Shown here: one piece after another, positions 33,290 through 37,282 of the stretch | Layout: each line of letters opens with the position of its first letter | Numbering within the stretch: position 1 is the stretch's first letter | Assembly: GCA_026260175.1 (NCBI GenBank) | Contig: JAKCWW010000741.1 | Location: 1-37,282 of the forward strand | DNA: 37,282 bases | DNA from: Reticulitermes lucifugus | Lineage: Eukaryota; Arthropoda; Insecta; Blattodea; Rhinotermitidae | Direction: 5' to 3' | The notes under the pieces: model-generated | The model's input: only the letters and a program-made list of their open reading frames with translations | Databases searched by the model: none | What the model was told of the DNA's origin: nothing | Position numbers and translations under genes: made by a program

Positions 33290-33490
33290 CAGGTTAGTCT
33301 AGTGAGTGTGAATGAATGGATTATGGATAGGATGAAAAAGAATCATGGTTCTATTTTCGACAGAAACGAGGAATTTTTCTCTTCTCTAAAGCGTCCAGAG
33401 AGGATCTGGAACCTACCCAGCGCCCTATTTATTAAATACTGGCGGCTCTTTGCCGGGAGTAAAGCGGACGGAGCGTGAAGCCCCACGCAT
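33290..33490 (+). mobile_element. Highly diverged SINE with the C-type central block
   Basis: ACCTACCCAGCGCCCTATTT, ACTGGCGGCTCTTTGCCGGG and AGTAAAGCGGACGGAGCGTG align with the central block of families B and C. No tRNA-like head is clear, though GGCGACGGGAGGCAGGTTAG may be a remnant. It may be a third family or an old C copy. Confidence 0.6.
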
Positions 33491-33702
33491 TCACAACGGG
33501 ACATGTTTTCTCTTCCGCTCGTCAGCATGCATCGACTCCAACTTTAGGATAAGCTGAAGTTCAAAGAATGAGTCTTCATAACAGAAATGGTCACACAACA
33601 TGAAATAGTATCTCATAATGGTGAACAGCTTTTATTTTAAACTTCTATTTAATGTGGAACAAAATACTTGAAACGCCAAAAGTCGTCTGACTAATAGAAA
33701 AA

Positions 33703-33927
33703 TTATCGGCCCTTTATGTGTTTCTGAAGGGCCATTTTTTTCAAAATCCCAAAACTGTAACCCGGACTGAAGCATATCAAGCTGGACAACATCTTTTTTG
33801 TTAGATCTATTTTAATATTGGACTTCCATTTACGTCTAGGTCTTCCAAATGGTTTCTTCCATTGAGACTTTCGGGTTATATTCTTGTACAGACTTTTCAT
33901 ATTTGTCGTGGATGATAAGTGTCTCAC
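33703..33927 (-). mobile_element. Degraded LINE ORF2 C-terminal fragment
   Basis: The frame includes MKSLYKNITRKSQWKKPFGR and PRRKWKSNIKIDL. The GRPRRKW...NIKIDL signature is typical of the C-terminal tail of insect non-LTR retrotransposon proteins (GRPRRRWxDNIKMDL). The remainder of the frame is not recognisable. It is distinct from the LINE copies at 0.8 and 7.0 kb. Confidence 0.65.
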
Positions 33928-35213
33928 CTATCTGGTCTTCTTGATTTCATTAACATACATTAGTAATATTTTGGCGGTGTGTATCAATTCTAAAGCTCCT
34001 CATAACAATTGTGTTGGGCCTCCTCTAAACTTTCTTGTTATGACAATTTTATGGATATGCTAAAAAAATAATTCATGCCCATGAAATGCAGTTCTATTAA
34101 ATTAATCAAATGTACATTATATATGTACTCAACTTTGGAAAGAACCTCTCTGGCCTGTCGTTGGCTCTTTCGGCGACATATTTTTATTTAATGAGGAACC
34201 AATGGAGCACTGTAAACCACGAAGCGCATTTTAAAGTGTCCTCTTGAAGCACTAGTGAGATGCTCTTCGTCGAAACGCTTTTTAAACGTTATGGCGTTTA
34301 GATTCACGCAATGGAATAATTAGCGGATAGTTACCAAGATAATTCGGGTTATTGGACAGGCTAAATTAATGGGCCATTGATAGAGAAGTGTTATAAATAA
34401 TACGAAACATATGCCTACATCTGATTTTGTAGATAATTTACGAGTATTCTGCCACAAAATAAGAAAAATCATTAGGTAGTTTACCTCCTATGAGTAATAG
34501 TGTAGGGAGGGGACCATGGGGGTCTAGGATTGGGCAGGTGCACTTAGGCCATATGACCTTAACTGGACAGCATAAATTTCAGGAACATCAAAAGCAAAGA
34601 CTTTGCTGTGTAACCCATGTTAAAGTTTTCAAAAGTACGCCACTGTGCGGTTATAAATAAGAAATAGGCCCCATTGTTATACAACTGCCTACACCGAACA
34701 TTAATGCGTGTGCATATGTGAATGCGTTCTTGCACCAAGGTTCTAGTCATTAGCCGATGTATAGTGTTTCATATTTCTTGTTTTATTAGACACGTTTTAA
34801 TACTAACATCTTTCTAAGCTAATTTAATATAAAGCGAAGTACTGGATATAATGCCTAGATAGTCATGTTGCAAAAGTGAATTTTAGTCCATTCTGCAGTC
34901 GGTGAGACTAGCTGCACTAATGCCATTTGCGTGTACAATAGAGTTTCAATGTAAATCAAAAAGGAAAAAGGTTGTTTTGAATGTAGTGTCACCGGTAGTC
35001 GTGCAACACACCCGAAGTACACTCGACATCAGCAGTTCTCTACGTGCTTAAGAGACCCATACAAACATCACGCACAATACAGCACAGTATCCCCCGGAAC
35101 GACTCACAATATTTTTATAGCTCCACGTGGTGGCTAGAGTTACTTATATTTCGTTTTGTTACATTGTTATCGGGACAGGTGTTGCAACTTCACTTCATTG
35201 TATTAGAATTGTA
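33928..35213. other. AT-rich intronic stretch with no recognised element
   Basis: No gene, RNA or repeat family could be supported. Confidence 0.4.
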
Positions 35214-35236
35214 AATAATAATAATAATAATAATAA
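35214..35236 (+). repeat. (AAT)n microsatellite
   Basis: About seven AAT units, then a broken AACAAT end. Confidence 0.93.
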
Positions 35237-35324
35237 CAATAACTGAAGCCTGTGTAATGCTCAGGATCATTCTCACCGCTGCTAGTGGGCCGCTTGCATT
35301 TCTTCCCAGTGGTGGGGGCTAAGA

Positions 35325-35530
35325 GAGAAGGCGGACGAAGAAAGAGACTGCAAAAAGGGAGGAATTAAAGGGGGAAGGGTAGAAAAAAAGCAGTGTCAGG
35401 ACAAGAATGAAGGGTAAAGTAAGTGATAAGACAGATAGAAAACAGAAAGAAGAAAGAACCATAAGGAAAGTAAATGTAGGAAAGTATGAAGGCAAGAGGG
35501 AAGGTTAAAAATAAAGACCAAGGCAGAGAT
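35325..35530 (+). repeat. Purine-rich (GA) tract
   Basis: The plus strand is dominated by A and G for about 200 bases. The serine/leucine/phenylalanine-rich C-terminal half of the minus frame 35365-35964 is a translation of this tract. Confidence 0.75.
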
Positions 35531-36169
35531 GAGAGGAAAATTTTAAGCTTCGCATGGAAATGAGCTATGACGTGTGAGTGGAAAAGGGATAAAACTGGCT
35601 TAGGACCGCGCGTATAGGAAGTGTTTTGATTATTCGGGTCAAAGTTAGCTGCTTCAGTTCCCTGACTCAGTGAAAGCTGAAGGTCATCAGCATGTTCAGA
35701 AAAAAGTCTGTTCATAAATAACAAGAGTATCCTGTCCACACCAGTTAACATTTTCACAGTCATTTTGTTAAAATGCCGTAACCTACGAACATAACATGCA
35801 TGTTGAATTTTGCAGAATATAACTTTGCAAAGCATTCTTGTCGATAAATGTAGAAATTCGATGTGACAGCTGGTATCAATCTTTAAAAACAGCATCCCTG
35901 TCCCCTCTTCCGGTTTCAAGCGTAAGCGAACCATTCGACCACCCTCAGAGCACCAAATCATCACTACTGTGCCGTATTAGCAGCAGAGACGATCTCACGG
36001 TCAGAGACTTGGTCATCTGGAGACCATCAGTTTTAGCATTTCTTTCCCAAATAAATAAGAGAAGATTGAAGCTTTGGCACAGCTGGGCAGGCGATCGTGA
36101 TGTTAGGACCTTTTTCTCCTCCAAGAGAAACACAGATTCAATTTATCTGTAACAAACTTCTGATGCTGT
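35531..36169. other. Intronic stretch with unexplained overlapping frames
   Basis: The minus frame up to 35964 and the plus frame 35838-36152 overlap and are both open for about 100 codons. Neither resembles a family I know, and neither has splice or start signals that convince. I do not call a gene. Confidence 0.35.
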
Positions 36170-36580
36170 TTTAACCGAAGGATAGTGCACAAGGGGAGAG
36201 CGAAGAAAATATCATAAAGAGGAACGTAATAGTTTGTAACGTTCACCTGTTTTTATGGGATCTAAGAGGGGGTGGGAGAGTAACAAGGGTATCGAAAAAG
36301 CTTCATAATAAGGAGCTTCATAATTTGTTTCTTTCATCAAGAATTACTGGACTTAGCACCAGGAAGTAAATCGAGGCCCGAGAAAAATGCACAATGAAGT
36401 GTTCCGTAATTCATGCCCCTCGTCATATATTATTGGACCTAAAAAGAAGAACGTAATAGGGGGCTGGAGGAAATTACTTATTAAGGGGTTACATAATTTG
36501 TACTATTCAGCAATTATTATTGAACCTAGGAGGGAGGAGAACACATGAGAGTGGAGAAAACTTCTTTGTGTGAAATTTCA
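36170..36580 (+). repeat. Decayed tandem repeat, unit about 87 bp
   Basis: Units begin GGAC/GATCTAAGA and carry AAGGAGCTTCATAATTTGT near the middle, then a T/C-rich part and ATTATT. They run 36257-36348 (92), 36349-36434 (86), 36435-36521 (87) and a partial from 36522. A partial unit (GAGGAACGTAATAGTTTGTA) precedes them. Divergence is high, so this is an old array. Confidence 0.7.
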
Positions 36581-36734
36581 TTTAGTTTTCACCTTGCACA
36601 CGTTATTGTGATTATTATGATGAAGTAAAAAATGCTTCCAAGATTTCAGTTCATAAATCTGAAGGGAAGATCTTATCACGAGGAATTGTTTCAGATATGA
36701 ATATAATATTAGAAATGATCTTACAGAAAGAGGA

Positions 36735-36800
36735 GCCAGTCGGTGGCCACATGCATTTAGCTTGGTTATGAGACCAAGGTTGGACTCTTGTAGATGTGAT
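36735..36800 (+). repeat. Possible tRNA-related fragment
   Basis: GTCGGTGGCCACATGCATTT and GACCAAGGTTGGACTCTTG are spaced like boxes A and B of a tRNA-derived head, but both boxes are imperfect and there is no second copy here. Confidence 0.25.
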
Positions 36801-37209
36801 AATAAATTGTGGTCCCTGAAAAATAGGGTTGAACAGATGAACCTGTGAACATTTCAAGGAAGGTTCTAAGCCTTAAATATAGTCGTGATTTTTCAAACCT
36901 TGAAGTTAGAATCTTTCAGAGAAATCCACTCCCATATCTTCTACTGTAGGTGTAGAATAGTCTTTACGTATCTTGTGAAGTGTTTTGTTCTTTCGCTATT
37001 TCCCTGGCCTTAGTTTACAGGAAGCTCTGAAGAAATAATAAAATCCCCAATGTATTCCATTGATTCAGTATTAGTCTATGCTACTAATTAGCTTTGTATG
37101 TTGCATCAGCGACGGTCTGGAGGTGTATGGATTGACTGACAGCCAGACTATCTACAGCCCTCACTGAAGTTTCACGTGCATTTCATCAGTGCAGGAAATG
37201 ACCGCCCCT
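36801..37209. other. Intronic stretch with no recognised element
   Basis: Nothing identified before the terminal SINE. Confidence 0.4.
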
Positions 37210-37282
37210 ACCAAAGAGTTCGTCCAGACCGGCCCTGGGGCCCACCCAGCCTCCTGTACAATGGGTACCGGGTCATTCCCGG
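37210..37282 (+). mobile_element. SINE family C, copy 7 (5'-truncated, cut by window end)
   Basis: GTCCAGACCGGCCCTGGGGC, CCACCCAGCCTCCTGTACAA and TGGGTACCGGGTCATTCCCGG give the central block in near-consensus form. No tRNA-like head precedes it. The 3' part continues outside the window. Confidence 0.88.

Larger units (their letters stand above)
3713..37282 (+). other. Presumed retn intron downstream of the ARID exon (over 33 kb)
   Basis: No following ARID exon (it would begin with a split glycine codon and then TPINRLPIM-like sequence) was found by reading, so the donor at 3713 appears to open an intron reaching beyond the window. The intron call is inference: a short or diverged exon, or an end of the gene with an unrelated intergenic region, cannot be excluded by eye. 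All mobile elements listed below from 3801 onwards would lie inside this intron. Confidence 0.5.

Noticed and set aside
35365..35964. Longest reading frame in the window (199 codons, minus strand)
   Set aside because: Its C-terminal half is a translation of a purine-rich tract, the N-terminal half matches no family I know, and an equally open frame overlaps it on the other strand. It is probably chance.

Overview
The window is eukaryotic, low in coding content and rich in repeats, and almost certainly from an insect with a large genome. The mix of tRNA-headed SINEs, mariner fragments and a LINE 3' end with a tetranucleotide tail resembles cockroach/termite (Blattodea) DNA. That order is my inference from general familiarity, not a search.

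One host-gene piece can be supported: a 73-nt internal exon on the + strand (3640-3712) with perfect splice sites. It encodes the first part of the ARID DNA-binding domain of dead ringer/ARID3 (retn). I found no neighbouring retn exon, so the rest of the window is read as intron: at least 3.6 kb upstream and at least 33 kb downstream of the exon.

The intronic DNA is a layered repeat landscape. Four tRNA-related SINE families, named A-D here for convenience, give about 17 copies. Two B copies have clear target-site duplications. B and C have different tRNA-like heads but share a central block of about 90 bp. D directly follows the 3' end of a C copy at two places. Three mariner remnants are present: an internally deleted element at 25.68-26.17 kb, and an inverted pair of about 545 bp at 15.3 and 27.7 kb. 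A LINE 3' end occurs in inverted orientation at about 0.75-1.03 kb and 6.87-7.25 kb, on either side of the exon, and another degraded LINE-like fragment lies at 33.7 kb.

Tandem structure includes a crisp four-copy 74-bp array (24054-24350), two decayed arrays (about 50-bp unit at 16.6-16.9 kb; about 87-bp unit at 36.2-36.6 kb), several microsatellites and two purine-rich tracts. A 66-base run of N (10388-10453) lies inside a nest of SINEs.

I see no operon, CRISPR array, RNA gene or intact transposon, and no sign of a previously undescribed multi-gene system. The most noteworthy items are the SINE block shared across families, the inverted mariner pair whose homology runs past the expected terminal repeat, and the 74-bp array carrying a regularly spaced CACCTG motif inside a developmental-regulator intron.
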